64,000 nucleotides of DNA from Dechloromonas sp. H13 (GCF_009469615.1 NZ_SSXX01000002.1:141001-205000); one strand, 5' to 3'; shown: positions 25,746-39,094, numbered from the stretch's first letter. Notes: generated by a model from the sequence alone, not told the origin. Numbers and translations: made by a program.

Positions 25746-26057
25746 ATGTATGCGGTCATAAAAACCGGCGGCAAGCAGTATCGCGTTTCCGCTGGCCAAA
25801 AACTCAAAGTAGAACAGATACCGGCAGACGTTGGCGCAGAAGTCACCCTTGACCAGGTCCTCATGGTAGGCGAAGGCGAGTCGGTGAAGGTCGGCGCCCC
25901 CCTCGTTGCTGGCGCCACCGTCAAGTGCACCGTGGTTTCCCACGGCCGCCACGACAAGGTCAAGATCTTCAAGATGCGCCGTCGCAAGCATTACCAGAAG
26001 CACCAGGGCCATCGTCAGAACTATACCGAACTGCGCATCGACACGATCGCTGCCTAA
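25746..26057 (+). CDS. rplU: 50S ribosomal protein L21
   Basis: 103 residues with the standard L21 start ([20 protein letters not shown]) and C-terminal signature region ([21 protein letters not shown]). It binds 23S rRNA in the large subunit. It is first in the conserved rplU-rpmA-obgE-proB order, 21 bases upstream of rpmA. Confidence 0.99.
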   Translation: MYAVIKTGGKQYRVSAGQKLKVEQIPADVGAEVTLDQVLMVGEGESVKVGAPLVAGATVKCTVVSHGRHDKVKIFKMRRRKHYQKHQGHRQNYTELRIDTIAA

Positions 26058-26078
26058 GTTCAGACAAGGAGCTAAAAC

Positions 26079-26342
26079 ATGGCACACAAAAAGGCAGGCG
26101 GCAGTTCACGTAACGGCCGCGACTCACAGGCCAAGCGTCTTGGCGTCAAGCGCTACGGCGGTCAGTTCGTTCTCGCCGGCAACATCATCGTTCGCCAGCG
26201 CGGCACCGAGTTCCATCCGGGCGAAAACGTCGGCTGCGGCAAGGACCACACCCTGTTCGCGCTGAAGGACGGCACCGTCCAGTTCTCCGTCAAGGGTGCC
26301 AAGGCACGCCGCACGGTGACCATCGTTCCGGCCGCCGAATAA
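26079..26342 (+). CDS. rpmA: 50S ribosomal protein L27
   Basis: 87 residues starting [20 protein letters not shown], the L27 N-terminus that reaches the peptidyl transferase centre, followed by [19 protein letters not shown]. Length and sequence are typical. A terminator follows. Confidence 0.99.
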   Translation: MAHKKAGGSSRNGRDSQAKRLGVKRYGGQFVLAGNIIVRQRGTEFHPGENVGCGKDHTLFALKDGTVQFSVKGAKARRTVTIVPAAE

Positions 26343-26363
26343 GCGTCGGCAGGCGGAACCGCA

Positions 26364-26392
26364 AAGCCCTATCCGCCGGATAGGGCTTTTTA
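26364..26392 (+). terminator. Terminator after rpmA
   Basis: AAAGCCCTATCC (26364-26375) and GGATAGGGCTTT (26379-26390) form a 12-bp stem with a 3-base loop and a T-run. It separates the ribosomal genes from obgE, probably with partial read-through. Confidence 0.9.
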
Positions 26393-26393
26393 G

Positions 26394-28726
<2,333 letters not shown>

Positions 28727-28749
28727 ATTACCGACTTGAAGAAAACGAA

Positions 28750-28777
28750 GGGCGCCTGCGAGGCGCCCATTTTTTTG
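28750..28777 (+). terminator. Terminator after proB
   Basis: GGGCGCCT (28750-28757) pairs with AGGCGCCC (28761-28768) over a 3-base loop, followed by a run of seven T. Confidence 0.92.
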
Positions 28778-28813
28778 TTCGGAATAATTCCGGATATGTC
28801 GCGGGCCGGAAAT

Positions 28814-28838
28814 GAAAAAAGGGCGCCGAAGCGCCCTT
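28814..28838 (-). terminator. Terminator of the porin gene
   Basis: On the minus strand an AAAGGGCGC / GCGCCCTTT stem with a TTCG tetraloop is followed by a T-run, 20-odd bases after the porin stop. Confidence 0.9.
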
Positions 28839-28860
28839 TGCAAATCCGGCTTACGCTGGA

Positions 28861-30048
28861 TTAGAAGGAGTGACGAACGCCAACCTGCACGCCTTGCTGG
28901 AACACGCCCGGCAGGGTGTAGCCGTTGCCAGCGGAGTAGGCGCCGCTGTTGGAGGCGTCGCCGACAGCGCCCAAGCGCTGGTCGTCGTTGTTGATGAACG
29001 AATAGGCGCTGTAGACCACGGTACGCTTGGACAGGCTGTAGTCCAGACCGATCGCGAACTGCTGGGCATCGCCACCAGCGGCAGAGTTGCCGTCGGAGTA
29101 AAGGTAGGAGGCCTTGCCGGTGAACTTGCCGAACGGAGCCGTGACGCCAATCATGTAGTTGTTCAGGGTGGCGTTCTTGTTGTCGGAACCAGCAGCAAGA
29201 GCGTTCACGAAATCAACGTCGTTGTAGGAGTACAACGCCATGACCTTGGCGACCTTGAAGTCATACGAACCGCCGATGGTTGCGTTCTGAACGTTCTTCA
29301 GGCCCGGAGCAAGCAGCGTAGCTTCCGACGCACGGCTACCAGCGTTGATGTAGTGGTAGTTCACACCAGCGGTGATCGGGCCGTTTTCGTACTTCAGCAG
29401 ACCGGCGTAGACGGTGTTGTTATTGGAGTTGCTGTTGGAATCTTCCTGGAGGTTGGCGTTGTTGGAGAAGGCCAGGGTTGCGGTCAGGCCGCCCAGGAAG
29501 GACGGGGAGACGTAGGCGATGGCGTTGTCAACACGAACCGGGTCGGTCAGGTTGCCGACGTTGGCGATAGAAACGATCTGTTGGGAGCTGTACACGTTGT
29601 TGTAACGGCCAACGGTACCGGCGCCGAACGGATCCAGGCCGGAAACGAAGGTGTAGTGCGGGGTGTACAGACGGCCGCCGACGACGGTACCGAAGTTGCC
29701 GCTCAGGCCCATGTAGGCTTGACGGGTGAATTGGGAGCCGGAGGTTTGCTGCAGGCCGGTGTCAAGCATGAAGCCTTGTTCCAGCAGGAACACAGCCTTA
29801 AGGCCGTTGCCCAGATCTTCGGTGCCCTTGAAGCCGATGCGGTTGCCGAGGGACTGGCCGCCGTTGAACTGGCTTTGGGAGTTCGGGGTGCCGGTGTTGA
29901 CGCCCGGAATGGTGGAGCCGGCGTTCTTGCCGTCAAAACGGTAGGTGTAACCGTAGTCGACCAGACCGTAGATGGTGACGTTGGTCTGCGCGAAGGCGGC
30001 GGTGGAGGCCAGGCCGGCGACAGCCAGAGCGATGAGTTTCTTTTGCAT
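28861..30048 (-). CDS. Outer-membrane general porin (Gram-negative porin, OmpC-like family)
   Basis: A 395-residue outer-membrane beta barrel. The signal peptide (residues 1-20, ending STAAFA) is followed by QTNVTIYGLVDYGYTYRF, the classical first strand of betaproteobacterial trimeric porins, and the protein ends in GVRHSF with the C-terminal Phe used for barrel insertion. Asn/Ser-rich loops and balanced codons suggest high expression. AGGAGA precedes the ATG and a terminator follows. Function: diffusion of small hydrophilic solutes; ion preference cannot be read. Confidence 0.96.
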   Translation of the reverse strand: MQKKLIALAVAGLASTAAFAQTNVTIYGLVDYGYTYRFDGKNAGSTIPGVNTGTPNSQSQFNGGQSLGNRIGFKGTEDLGNGLKAVFLLEQGFMLDTGLQQTSGSQFTRQAYMGLSGNFGTVVGGRLYTPHYTFVSGLDPFGAGTVGRYNNVYSSQQIVSIANVGNLTDPVRVDNAIAYVSPSFLGGLTATLAFSNNANLQEDSNSNSNNNTVYAGLLKYENGPITAGVNYHYINAGSRASEATLLAPGLKNVQNATIGGSYDFKVAKVMALYSYNDVDFVNALAAGSDNKNATLNNYMIGVTAPFGKFTGKASYLYSDGNSAAGGDAQQFAIGLDYSLSKRTVVYSAYSFINNDDQRLGAVGDASNSGAYSAGNGYTLPGVFQQGVQVGVRHSF

Positions 30049-30193
30049 CAGAAAATCTCCTTAGTGGTTAGTTTTTAATCTGCTCTTGCGAGTCGATTAA
30101 GCTTTACCTCTCGGATTGAGAAGTTGAGGCGATTTTGGCAAAGAGCGGGCATGCGGGCAATTGAAGATTGCGATGAAGCCTGGCTTTGAGATG

Positions 30194-30216
30194 ATGTTGT
30201 TGCTTTGGCGCAACAT
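30194..30216. promoter_or_regulatory. Dyad upstream of the porin gene
   Basis: ATGTTG (30194-30199) and CAACAT (30211-30216) with an inner TTGC/GCAA pair form a dyad 145 bases upstream of the porin start. A palindrome with the same half-site, ATGTTGC/GCAACAT, occurs upstream of osmC (57401-57417). Confidence 0.3.
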
Positions 30217-30252
30217 TGGTTTCCAGTGCTTCCATCATATCTGTGTTCGCGA

Positions 30253-30717
30253 TCACTTCCCGACAACAAAGCCGTTCTGGCGCCAGGCTTCGAATACCGT
30301 CACGGCAACGGCATTGGACAGGTTGAGGCTGCGCTGCCCGGCCTGCATGGGCAGGCGCAGACGTTGCGTTGCCGGAAATTCGCCCAAAACTTCACCGGGT
30401 AGGCCGCTGGTTTCGCGTCCGAAGACGAAGACGTCGTCCTGCTCCAGGCGCTGGTCGAACGGGCTGCCATGGCCCGAGGTGGTCATCGCCCACAGGCGGC
30501 GCCGGCCGAGCACGGCCTTGCAGGCGTTCCAGTCGGCGTGGCGGAAGACGCGGGCGTATTCGTGGTAGTCGAGTCCGGCGCGGCGCAGGGTCTTGTCGTT
30601 GATGTCGAAACCGAGCGGTTCGACGAGATGCAGTTCGGCGCCGGTGTTGGCGCACAGGCGGATCACGTTGCCGGTGTTGGGCGGAATTTCGGGCTGGTAG
30701 AGGACGACGGCGATCAT
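30253..30717 (-). CDS. trmL: tRNA (cytidine(34)-2'-O)-methyltransferase
   Basis: A 154-residue SPOUT methylase with the TrmL pattern: VVLYQPEIPPNTGNVIRLCA at the start, FGRETSGLPGEVL (about 98-110) and the knot loop RSLNLSNAVAVTVFEAWRQ near the end. It methylates the wobble position of some leucine tRNAs in the cytoplasm. Confidence 0.95.
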   Translation of the reverse strand: MIAVVLYQPEIPPNTGNVIRLCANTGAELHLVEPLGFDINDKTLRRAGLDYHEYARVFRHADWNACKAVLGRRRLWAMTTSGHGSPFDQRLEQDDVFVFGRETSGLPGEVLGEFPATQRLRLPMQAGQRSLNLSNAVAVTVFEAWRQNGFVVGK

Positions 30718-30776
30718 CGGGATTGGTTGAAAGGGTTGAGCCGGGGGTGGTGCTTGGTTTCGCCGAGCCCGGTGAG

Positions 30777-31487
30777 TCAGTGACGCAAGGCGCGTGCGGC
30801 GATCGCCAGCGTAACCTCGGCGGCGCCGTGCATTTTAAGTATGCGGGCGCATTCCCGTAGAGTCGAGCCGCTGGTCATGACATCATCTACCAGCAGGACT
30901 CGCCGGCCGCCAAGGTCGGCGCTGCATTCAAAGGCGCCGCGCACGTTTCGTGGGCGCTCCTTGAGCGGCAGGGCGGCCTGCGGCGACGTGGCCCGGATTC
31001 GGGTCAGATGGTCTACGCTGATCGGGATGTTGCGCAGCCGGCTGATTGTTCTGGCGATCTCGACTGCCTGGTTGAAGCCACGGCTCGCCAGGCGCGATGG
31101 ATGGAGCGGGAGCGGCAGCAGCAGGTCGTGCTCGGTGGCGACGATTTTCTCGCTCAGCCCCTGGCCGAACCAGTTGGCCAGGGGCAGTTGGTGGCCATAC
31201 TTGAGTGCCTGGATCAGGCGGTCGACCGGGAACTCGTAGCGAAACAGGGCGATGGTGCGGTTGAAGGCCGGCGGGTCTTTGAGGCAGGCGCCGCAGCGTT
31301 CGCCCAGCGTTGTTTCGACGCCGCATTGGGGGCACGTCGCATCGGGAGGTATGGGCAGGTCGGTCTCGCATTCCGCGCAGAGGAGGGCGCCTGAACTGTC
31401 GGCGGCGCATAGCAGACAGGTGCCGGGCAGGATGCGTTCGGCGATCCGGTTCAGGGCATGGCGCAGCGACTGAGGTAAAATTGACAT
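30777..31487 (-). CDS. comF: ComF family protein (competence-type phosphoribosyltransferase)
   Basis: The ATG at 31487 gives 236 residues and matches the usual ComF start ([15 protein letters not shown]). An N-terminal zinc finger (CLLC at about 25, CAEC, CPQCG, CGAC) precedes the phosphoribosyltransferase domain with [21 protein letters not shown] at about 195-215. ComF/GntX proteins are needed for DNA uptake in naturally competent bacteria, acting on single-stranded DNA in the cytoplasm. It is divergent from bioB, as in many betaproteobacteria. Confidence 0.92.
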   Translation of the reverse strand: MSILPQSLRHALNRIAERILPGTCLLCAADSSGALLCAECETDLPIPPDATCPQCGVETTLGERCGACLKDPPAFNRTIALFRYEFPVDRLIQALKYGHQLPLANWFGQGLSEKIVATEHDLLLPLPLHPSRLASRGFNQAVEIARTISRLRNIPISVDHLTRIRATSPQAALPLKERPRNVRGAFECSADLGGRRVLLVDDVMTSGSTLRECARILKMHGAAEVTLAIAARALRH

Positions 31488-31570
31488 CGTTACAGGCCTA
31501 CTCGATAATTCATAATTATCTGTATGCTTCGTCTTTGATTTTTCTGTATTTTTCTCAAGCAAGGCCTCTC

Positions 31571-32554
31571 ATGCAAGCTAGCTCTCTCGCCGCGGTTTCC
31601 CCTGTTTCCCAGTCCGTTCCGGCTCGCCGGTGGACGGTCGACGAAGTGCTCGCGCTTTACGAGATGCCGTTGATGGATTTGCTCTGGCGTGCGCAGGGCG
31701 TGCACCGCGCGCATTTCGATCCGAACGCCATTCAACGCTCGACCCTGCTTTCGGTCAAGACCGGCGGGTGTTCCGAGGACTGCAGTTACTGCTCGCAGTC
31801 GGCCCGTTACGATACCGATCTCGAGCGTGAGCGCCTGATGCCGCTCGACGAAGTCGTCGCCGCCGCCAAGGTGGCCAAGGAGAAGGGCGCCTCGCGGTTC
31901 TGCATGGGAGCAGCGTGGAAGGGCCCGAAGGACAACGATCTCGACCGCGTGCTCGAGATGGTGCGCGAGGTCAAGGCGCTCGGTATGCAGACCTGCGTGA
32001 CGCTCGGCATGCTCAAGGAAGGTCAGGCGGAAAAACTCAAGGATGCCGGTCTCGACTATTACAACCACAACCTCGATACCGACAAGGAGTTCTACGGCCA
32101 GGTCATCAGGACCCATACTCATGACGACCGTCTCGATACCCTCGATCAGGTCCGCGATGCCGGGATCAACGTCTGCTCGGGCGGCATCATCGGCATGGGC
32201 GAGTCGCGCAAGAACCGCGCGGCGCTGATCGTGCAGCTCGCCAACCTGCCTCAGGCGCCGGAGTCGGTGCCGATCAACAACCTGGTGCCGATCCCCGGCA
32301 CGCCGCTGGCCGACAAGCCGCGGCTCGACCCGTTCGAGTTCGTGCGCACCATCGCCGCCGCCCGCATCACGATGCCGACTTCCTGGGTTCGCCTGTCGGC
32401 CGGCCGCCAGGAAATGAGCGACGAATTGCAGGCCCTGTGTTTCCTCGCTGGCGCCAACTCGATGTTCTACGGCGATCATCTGCTGACCACCGGCAACCCG
32501 GATGTCGACCGCGACGATGCCCTGTTCGCGCGGCTTGGCGTCAAGGCGGTTTGA
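31571..32554 (+). CDS. bioB: Biotin synthase
   Basis: A 327-residue radical-SAM enzyme that inserts sulfur into dethiobiotin. The 4Fe-4S cluster motif is [16 protein letters not shown] at about 66-81; [12 protein letters not shown] and the [2Fe-2S] Arg region ([17 protein letters not shown]) are present. Its TGA overlaps the TTG of bioC. Confidence 0.98.
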   Translation: MQASSLAAVSPVSQSVPARRWTVDEVLALYEMPLMDLLWRAQGVHRAHFDPNAIQRSTLLSVKTGGCSEDCSYCSQSARYDTDLERERLMPLDEVVAAAKVAKEKGASRFCMGAAWKGPKDNDLDRVLEMVREVKALGMQTCVTLGMLKEGQAEKLKDAGLDYYNHNLDTDKEFYGQVIRTHTHDDRLDTLDQVRDAGINVCSGGIIGMGESRKNRAALIVQLANLPQAPESVPINNLVPIPGTPLADKPRLDPFEFVRTIAAARITMPTSWVRLSAGRQEMSDELQALCFLAGANSMFYGDHLLTTGNPDVDRDDALFARLGVKAV

Positions 32555-33429
32555 GCGACGGTTTTGTCGACCGCCGGCAGGTCGGCCGGCGCTTTTCACG
32601 CGTTGCGGCAAGTTATGATCGGGCGGACTTTTTCGCGCGGGAGATCGATCGCCGGATGCAGGAGCGGCTTGACTACGTAAAGGTCGAGCCTGGGCGCATT
32701 CTCGATCTTGGCTGTAGCCGGGGGGGCAGTTTCGCTGGCCTGGCGGCGCGTTACCCGGCGGCCGAACTGCTCGGCATCGATATTTCCCCGGCCATGTTGC
32801 AGGCGGGGCTCCCGGTACGCCCGGGCTGGCAGCGCTGGCTCAACCTGGGGCGTCAGAACGGGGTGCAGCGCTTGGCGGGCGATGCAGCGAAATTGCCCCT
32901 CAATTCGCAGTCGACCGCAGTCGTCTGGTCCAACCTGCTGCTGCACTGGTTGGACGACCCGCTACCGGCGCTGGCCGAGGTGTATCGCGTGCTGGAGGTC
33001 GGCGGCCTGCTGATGTTCTCGACGCTGGGGCCCGATTCCCTGAAAGAGTTGCGCTCGGCATTTGCCGACGGCTATGCCCACACCCAGCGCTTCATCGACA
33101 TGCATGACCTGGGCGACATGCTGGTCGCCTGCGGCTTTGCCGACCCCGTGATGGACATGGAAGTGCTGACGCTGACCTACGACAGTTTCGACGAGATGCT
33201 CGGCGAACTGCGTGCCGCCGGTTCCGGCTGCGCCATGAAGGCGCGGCGCCACGGGTTGACCGGGCGCCAGGCCTGGGCTGGCGCGCGCGACGCTTACGAG
33301 CGCCTGCGCAGCAACGGAAAATTGCCGGCGACCTTCGAGGTCGTCTACGGCCACGCCTGGAAGGCGGCGCCGAAGCAGACTGCCGACGGGCGCGCCATCA
33401 TCCGCTTCGATGCGCCACGCCGGAAGTAA
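32551..33429 (+). CDS. bioC: Malonyl-ACP O-methyltransferase
   Basis: A 292-residue SAM methylase of the BioC type: residues [21 protein letters not shown] open the protein, motif [13 protein letters not shown] is at about 50-61, and [24 protein letters not shown] follows. It makes the methyl-capped starter for biotin's pimelate chain. The start is a TTG at 32551 overlapping the bioB stop (TTGA); no ATG in frame fits, so translation is probably coupled to bioB. Confidence 0.9.
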   Translation: MSDGFVDRRQVGRRFSRVAASYDRADFFAREIDRRMQERLDYVKVEPGRILDLGCSRGGSFAGLAARYPAAELLGIDISPAMLQAGLPVRPGWQRWLNLGRQNGVQRLAGDAAKLPLNSQSTAVVWSNLLLHWLDDPLPALAEVYRVLEVGGLLMFSTLGPDSLKELRSAFADGYAHTQRFIDMHDLGDMLVACGFADPVMDMEVLTLTYDSFDEMLGELRAAGSGCAMKARRHGLTGRQAWAGARDAYERLRSNGKLPATFEVVYGHAWKAAPKQTADGRAIIRFDAPRRK

Positions 33430-33432
33430 CCG

Positions 33433-34098
33433 CTAATCCGGCTTTTGCCTGAAGAACTTGAGCGGCTTGGCGCTCTGGAACTGCGGTACCGGGACCGCCT
33501 TGCGCTGCCGCTCGCGCACCCGCCAGCCAAGCAGGAAGGCGAGGGCGACCGAATAGGCCAGCGGCCAGAGCAGGGCGGTCGCCTTGACCAGCCAGAAATA
33601 ATGCACGCAGGCGAGAATGCCGATCAGGTAGACATTGCGATGCAGTTCCTGCCACTTGCGTCCGCCCAGCTTGCGGATGGCCCACTGGTTGGAGGTCGCG
33701 GCGAGCGGAATCAGCAGCAAAAAGGCCGCGAAGCCGACGGTGACGAAGGGGCGCTTGAGAATGTCCCTGGCAATGGCGTCGACCGCAAAGGAGTGGTCGA
33801 AGCCGATGAAGGACAGGAAGTGGAGCGTCGCGTAAAAGAACGTGAACAGGCCGAGCATGCGCCGCAGGCGGAGCAGCCAGTGCCATTGCGTGTAGTGGCG
33901 TAGCGGCGTGATGCAGAGCGTCAGCAACAACAGGTTGAAGGTCCAGGTGCCGGTCCAGCGCTGGACGAATTCGACCGGGTTGGGGCCGAAATCGCCGGTG
34001 TGGGCTGCCCATAGCAAACGAGCGAACGGCAGCAGGGTGATGACGAAGAGTCCGGCCTTGATTGCGGCGATGGGTGGCGTTGGTTTCGGAGTGTTCAT
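33433..34098 (-). CDS. msrQ: MsrQ, haem-binding membrane subunit of the MsrPQ methionine sulfoxide reductase
   Basis: A 221-residue six-helix ferric-reductase-like protein. It binds haem b and passes electrons from the quinone pool to MsrP, for repair of oxidised methionines in periplasmic proteins. Recognisable pieces: FGPNPVEFVQRWTGTW, MLGLFTFFYATLHFLSFIGFD, and GRKWQELHRNVYLIGILACVHYFW with haem His residues. It begins 3 bases after the msrP stop. Confidence 0.95.
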   Translation of the reverse strand: MNTPKPTPPIAAIKAGLFVITLLPFARLLWAAHTGDFGPNPVEFVQRWTGTWTFNLLLLTLCITPLRHYTQWHWLLRLRRMLGLFTFFYATLHFLSFIGFDHSFAVDAIARDILKRPFVTVGFAAFLLLIPLAATSNQWAIRKLGGRKWQELHRNVYLIGILACVHYFWLVKATALLWPLAYSVALAFLLGWRVRERQRKAVPVPQFQSAKPLKFFRQKPD

Positions 34099-34101
34099 CG
34101 T

Positions 34102-35055
34102 TCAGAAATTCTTGCGGAGATCCATGCCGGCATAAAGTCCGGCCACTTGGTCGCCATAACCGTTGAATGGCTGGGTCTTGCGTCTGAAGAATTCGCCCAG
34201 GCGGCGTTCATGGCTCTGGCTCCAGCGCTTGTGTGGCACGTCCGGGTTGACGTTGGAATAGAAGCCGTATTCGTCGGGGGCGGCCTTGGTCCACACCGTG
34301 GGTGGCTGCTTTTCGACAAAACGCACCTTGACGATCGACTTTGCCCCCTTGAAGCCATATTTCCAGGGAACGACCACGCGCAACGGGGCGCCGTTCTGCT
34401 TCGGCATGTGTTCACCGTACATCCCCAGGCCGAGCAGGGCCAGCGGATGCATCGCCTCGTCGAGGCGCAGGGCTTCGATGTAAGGCCAATCGAGAAACGG
34501 GAAGCGAACATAGGGCATTTGTTCGGGGTCGGCCAGGCTCCAGAATTCGACGAATTTCGCATTGCCGGTAACTTCGCAGCGCTTGATCAACTCGGTGAGC
34601 GGGATGCCGACCCAAGGAATCACGGCACTCCAGCCTTCGACGCAGCGCATCCGGTAGATGCGCTCCTCAAGCGGCGCCCATTTCAGGATGTCCTCGATGG
34701 CGAAGGTCTTTGGCCTCCTGATCTCACCTTCGACACTGATCGTCCATGGCCGCGTGCGCAGGCGGTGAGCGTTGCGGGCCGGGCTGTCCTTGTCGGGGCC
34801 GAATTCGTAGAAATTGCCGTACTCAGTCACCGAGGTGTAGGGCGTCGGTTTTTCGTCGACCGCCGAAAACGGGCCTGGAGTGACGGTATCGAAGCGCACG
34901 CGTTCGACTGGTGCGCCATGGCTTTCGCCAAGCAGCCCGAAGCTGGCGGCACCGATGCCGACCGAGAGACTGCGCAGGAAGCTGCGGCGCGCGCCATAGA
35001 CCTCGGGTGGTGTGATTTCGGACGGAAGGGGGTCAGGTCGGTGCAGTATCAGCAT
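34102..35055 (-). CDS. msrP: MsrP, periplasmic molybdoenzyme methionine sulfoxide reductase
   Basis: A 317-residue sulfite-oxidase-fold enzyme exported by Tat: the twin-arginine motif RRSFLRSLS is at residues 24-32. The molybdopterin Cys lies in [17 protein letters not shown] (about 134-150). It reduces free and protein-bound methionine sulfoxide with electrons from MsrQ. The operon msrP-msrQ has the standard order. Confidence 0.96.
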   Translation of the reverse strand: MLILHRPDPLPSEITPPEVYGARRSFLRSLSVGIGAASFGLLGESHGAPVERVRFDTVTPGPFSAVDEKPTPYTSVTEYGNFYEFGPDKDSPARNAHRLRTRPWTISVEGEIRRPKTFAIEDILKWAPLEERIYRMRCVEGWSAVIPWVGIPLTELIKRCEVTGNAKFVEFWSLADPEQMPYVRFPFLDWPYIEALRLDEAMHPLALLGLGMYGEHMPKQNGAPLRVVVPWKYGFKGAKSIVKVRFVEKQPPTVWTKAAPDEYGFYSNVNPDVPHKRWSQSHERRLGEFFRRKTQPFNGYGDQVAGLYAGMDLRKNF

Positions 35056-35238
35056 GGTGTCGCCTCTCGCGTTTCATTTGCCCATTAGTCGCGCGAGGGG
35101 CCGGGAAACTTACAGTCGCATAGCCGGTGCGTGGATTGGCCGGTAGCCTGAGCGCGCCATGGCGAAGCTCAGACAGCCTCGCTGCGGGACGGTTCTGGTC
35201 GGTCGCCGGAAACCGGTCAAAACCTGCCGGAGCAAGGC

Positions 35239-35269
35239 AAAAAAATCGCCCGGCTATGCGCGGGCGATT
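35239..35269 (-). terminator. Terminator of the CBS-domain gene
   Basis: AATCGCCCG (35244-35252) pairs with CGGGCGATT (35261-35269), followed on the minus strand by a T-run. The rest of the 250-base gap between msrP and the CBS gene shows no gene. Confidence 0.88.
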
Positions 35270-35304
35270 GTGGTTTGGCCGCGGAGGGAATCCACCACAC
35301 GGCA

Positions 35305-35739
35305 TCAGCCGGCGATATAGCGTTCCAGTTGGGAGATGAGGAACTGCTGGCTGCTGATGGTTTCCTTGACCAGGTCGCCAATCGAGATGATGCCGACCAC
35401 GCTGCCATCCTCGTCCGACAGCACCGGCAGATGGCGGAAATGCTTTTCGGTCATCAGGGCCATGCATTCGTCGAGCGTGGTGCTGGGCGTCACGTAGGCG
35501 ACCTTGTCGCTCATGATTTCGCTGACCAGGGTTTCCTTCGAACTCTTGCCGTGCAGGATGATCTTGCGCGCGTAATCGCGTTCCGAAAAAATTCCGACCA
35601 ACTGTTCGCCATCGAGCACCATCAGCGCGCCAACGTTATGCTGGGCCATCAAGGTCAGGGCATGAAAGACGGAGTCGTTGGGCGATACGACGGCGAGCGG
35701 CCGATGCTTGCCGGCCAGCATTTGCTTCAGCGTTTTCAT
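35305..35739 (-). CDS. Two-CBS-domain protein
   Basis: A 144-residue protein made of a tandem CBS pair (about 8-60 and 72-125) and nothing else. Family marks: VVSPNDSVFHALTLMAQHNVGALMVLDGEQLVGIFSERDYAR and THLPVLS-type endings (FRHLPVLSDEDGSVVGIISIGDLV). Such pairs bind adenine nucleotides and regulate partner proteins; the partner is not evident here. Confidence 0.93.
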   Translation of the reverse strand: MKTLKQMLAGKHRPLAVVSPNDSVFHALTLMAQHNVGALMVLDGEQLVGIFSERDYARKIILHGKSSKETLVSEIMSDKVAYVTPSTTLDECMALMTEKHFRHLPVLSDEDGSVVGIISIGDLVKETISSQQFLISQLERYIAG

Positions 35740-35813
35740 GTTTGGTCTCCTCGGCGAGGTTGAACGTTATTCTCAGCGCAGTCTAGCCGGCAGCGGCGCG
35801 GATGCCAAGAGTG

Positions 35814-35846
35814 GAAAAAAGAAAAGGCAGCCGCAGCTGCCTTTTC
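35814..35846 (-). terminator. Terminator of the cytochrome c4 gene
   Basis: AAAAGGCAGC (35822-35831) pairs with GCTGCCTTTT (35836-35845) over a CGCA loop, with a T-rich run downstream on the minus strand. Confidence 0.9.
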
Positions 35847-35863
35847 CCGGGGAATTCGCCCAA

Positions 35864-36499
35864 TCAGCGCAGACCGGCAGCGTATTCCGCCACTGCCTTG
35901 ATTTCGACATCCGACATCTTGGCGGCGATCATCCGCATCATCTTTTCCGGGTCGTTGGCGCGCTCCTCGACACGGAAGGCCTTCAACTGCGCTTCGGTGT
36001 ATTCGGGGAACTGGCCGGCCAAGCGCGGGTACTGGGCGGGCAGGCCGGCACCGGCCGGGCCATGGCAGCCGGCGCAGGCCGGGATGCCCTTGCGGAAGTC
36101 GCCCTGACGCCAGATCTTCTGGCCGAGGGCAATCTTCGACTCGTCCTTGGCGACGGCAGGCTTCAGCGTCTGGCTGGCGAACCAGGCAGCCACATTGCGC
36201 ATGTCTTCGTCGGAAAGCGGGGCCGCCATGCCGCCCATGATGGCGTTGACGCGCGCCGCCGGTTTGCCGTCGGCGGCCTTGAAATCCTTCAGTTGCTTGT
36301 AGATGTAATCTGCGCCTTGCTGGGCGAGATGCGGGTTGGCCGCCGCTGCGCTGTTGCCGTCGGCACCATGGCAGGCAACGCAGACGGTTTCTGCGATGGC
36401 CTTGCCCTTGGCGGGGTCTGCCTTGGCCTTGGCTTCTTCAGCCGCGTGGGACATGAAGCTGGTGGCAAGAAGGATTGCGATTGCCGCTGTACGGATCAT
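35864..36499 (-). CDS. Dihaem cytochrome c4
   Basis: A 211-residue periplasmic protein: signal peptide 1-19, then two similar cytochrome domains with haem sites CVACH (Cys40, Cys43, His44) and CAGCH (Cys142, Cys145, His146), each followed by a Met ligand (IMGGMAAP and MMRMIAAKM). Cytochrome c4 carries electrons from the bc1 complex to terminal oxidases. It is divergent from engB, a common order in betaproteobacteria. Confidence 0.95.
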   Translation of the reverse strand: MIRTAAIAILLATSFMSHAAEEAKAKADPAKGKAIAETVCVACHGADGNSAAAANPHLAQQGADYIYKQLKDFKAADGKPAARVNAIMGGMAAPLSDEDMRNVAAWFASQTLKPAVAKDESKIALGQKIWRQGDFRKGIPACAGCHGPAGAGLPAQYPRLAGQFPEYTEAQLKAFRVEERANDPEKMMRMIAAKMSDVEIKAVAEYAAGLR

Positions 36500-36606
36500 T
36501 TTCGAACTCCTAGTGCGCGTTTATGGGCGCTTTGGCCGGAACGGAAGTTACAAACCTGCTATTCTATATCAATTCTTCGCCGCCTAGGCGGCTCTCGAGA
36601 GTTTTT

Positions 36607-37269
36607 ATGCCTTTGTTCCAGCAGGCGACTTTTCTTACGACGGTCGCCCATCTTCGCGACCTGCCGAGCGATGCGGTCCGCGAGGTTGCCTTCGCCGGTC
36701 GCTCCAACGCCGGCAAGTCCTCCGCCATCAACACCCTGGCCGGGCGGACGCGCCTGGCCTACGTCAGCAAAACGCCCGGCCGCACCCAGCATCTCAATTA
36801 CTTCACGCTGGCCGAAGGCAGGTATTTCGTCGATCTGCCCGGCTACGGCTATGCCAAGGCGCCGGAAGAAATCCGCTCGCAGTGGGAAGGGCTGATCGGC
36901 CCCTATCTCAGCAAGCGTGAGCAACTGGCTGGACTGGTCGTGATCATGGACATCCGGCGCCCGCTGACCGATCTCGACCTGCGCCTGATCGACTGGTTCC
37001 GGCCGACCGGCCGCCCTATCCACGTCCTGTTGTCCAAGGCCGACAAGCTGAGTCGCCAGGAGCAGACCAAGGTCCTGCGCTCGGTGAAGGCGGAGCTGGC
37101 GACCTGGGGCGATGCCGAGTTGTACTCGGTGCAGCTTTTTTCCAGTCTCAAGAAGACGGGCGTCGACGAGGCCGAAGGCGTGCTGGCCGGCTGGCTGGGC
37201 ATCGAGAGAAAGCCGTCGGAAAACAAAAGACCCCCGGATAAGGGGGGTCCGGGGGCCAAAATGCCTTAA
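36607..37269 (+). CDS. engB: Ribosome-assembly GTPase EngB/YsxC
   Basis: A 220-residue GTPase: G1 GRSNAGKSS at about 30-38, G3 [13 protein letters not shown]4 LSKADKL. The ATG at 36607 begins [16 protein letters not shown], the usual start. It acts in 50S maturation. The C-terminus is longer than usual ([16 protein letters not shown]) because the frame runs through a pair of competing GC hairpins at 37229-37255 that may serve as a terminator. Confidence 0.95.
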   Translation: MPLFQQATFLTTVAHLRDLPSDAVREVAFAGRSNAGKSSAINTLAGRTRLAYVSKTPGRTQHLNYFTLAEGRYFVDLPGYGYAKAPEEIRSQWEGLIGPYLSKREQLAGLVVIMDIRRPLTDLDLRLIDWFRPTGRPIHVLLSKADKLSRQEQTKVLRSVKAELATWGDAELYSVQLFSSLKKTGVDEAEGVLAGWLGIERKPSENKRPPDKGGPGAKMP

Positions 37270-37392
37270 CGTGGTCAAGGCGCCCGCTCAGGGAGGTGAA
37301 GCGGGAGACAGCGCGTGCCATCTGCTGAGTCTGACGTGGGTCAATGCGAAAAGTTCCGCGCTGAACAAAAATCTGCAATTTGAATGGTTTGA

Positions 37393-38403
<1,011 letters not shown>

Positions 38404-38439
38404 GCCGACCCGCGGCGATGCGAGCCGCCCGGCCCGGTT

Positions 38440-39051
38440 TCAGGCGGCTGCGGTCGCGCCCGATTGCGACAGGCAGGCGAAATACAGCATCGGCCACTGC
38501 TGCGGCCATTGCGCGAGCGGTTCGCGGGCGAAGCCGCTGCGCGCGTATTGTTCCCAGCGGCCGACGACGTAGCAGCGCAACAGGTTGGCGAGGGCGCCGA
38601 AGTCGGCATCCGGCTTGAGGTTTTCCTGCGTCGCGGCAATGCGCAAGGCCTGTTTCAGCGCCGCCTCGATCTTGTCGAGCAGGGCGTTGATGCGCACCTG
38701 CAGGCGTTCGTGTTCATTGACCAGGGCGTCGCCGATCAGGACGCGCGTCATGCCGCGGTTCTTTTGCGCAAAACGCAACAGGAGGCCGAGGATCAGTTCG
38801 ACCTGCCTGATTCCCTGCGCTTCTTCCGAAGTGATCTGGTTGATGACGCTGAACAGGCTCTGCTCGATGAATTCGATCAAGCCCTCGAACATCTGGGCCT
38901 TGCTGGCGAAGTGGCGATAGAGCGCAGCCTCCGAGCATTCCAGTTTGCCGGCAAGGGCGGCGGTGGTGATTTTTTCCCCTTTCGGGACTTCGAGCATCTG
39001 CGCCAGCGTTTGCAGGATCTGCAGGCGCCGCTCGCCGGGCTTGCTGGCCAT
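38440..39051 (-). CDS. slmA: Nucleoid occlusion factor SlmA (TetR family)
   Basis: A 203-residue TetR-type DNA-binding protein. The helix-turn-helix is KITTAALAGKLECSEAALYRHFASKAQMFEGLIEFIE at about 27-63, matching SlmA closely. In E. coli SlmA binds chromosomal sites and blocks FtsZ assembly over the nucleoid. The argB-nucleotidase-slmA order is a known betaproteobacterial arrangement. The start at 39051 (MASKPGERR) lacks the N-terminal extension of the longer frame. Confidence 0.92.
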   Translation of the reverse strand: MASKPGERRLQILQTLAQMLEVPKGEKITTAALAGKLECSEAALYRHFASKAQMFEGLIEFIEQSLFSVINQITSEEAQGIRQVELILGLLLRFAQKNRGMTRVLIGDALVNEHERLQVRINALLDKIEAALKQALRIAATQENLKPDADFGALANLLRCYVVGRWEQYARSGFAREPLAQWPQQWPMLYFACLSQSGATAAA

Positions 39052-39094
39052 GGTCTTCTCTCCCTCCGTTATGGTTTTGATTTTTGCCCGAAAA

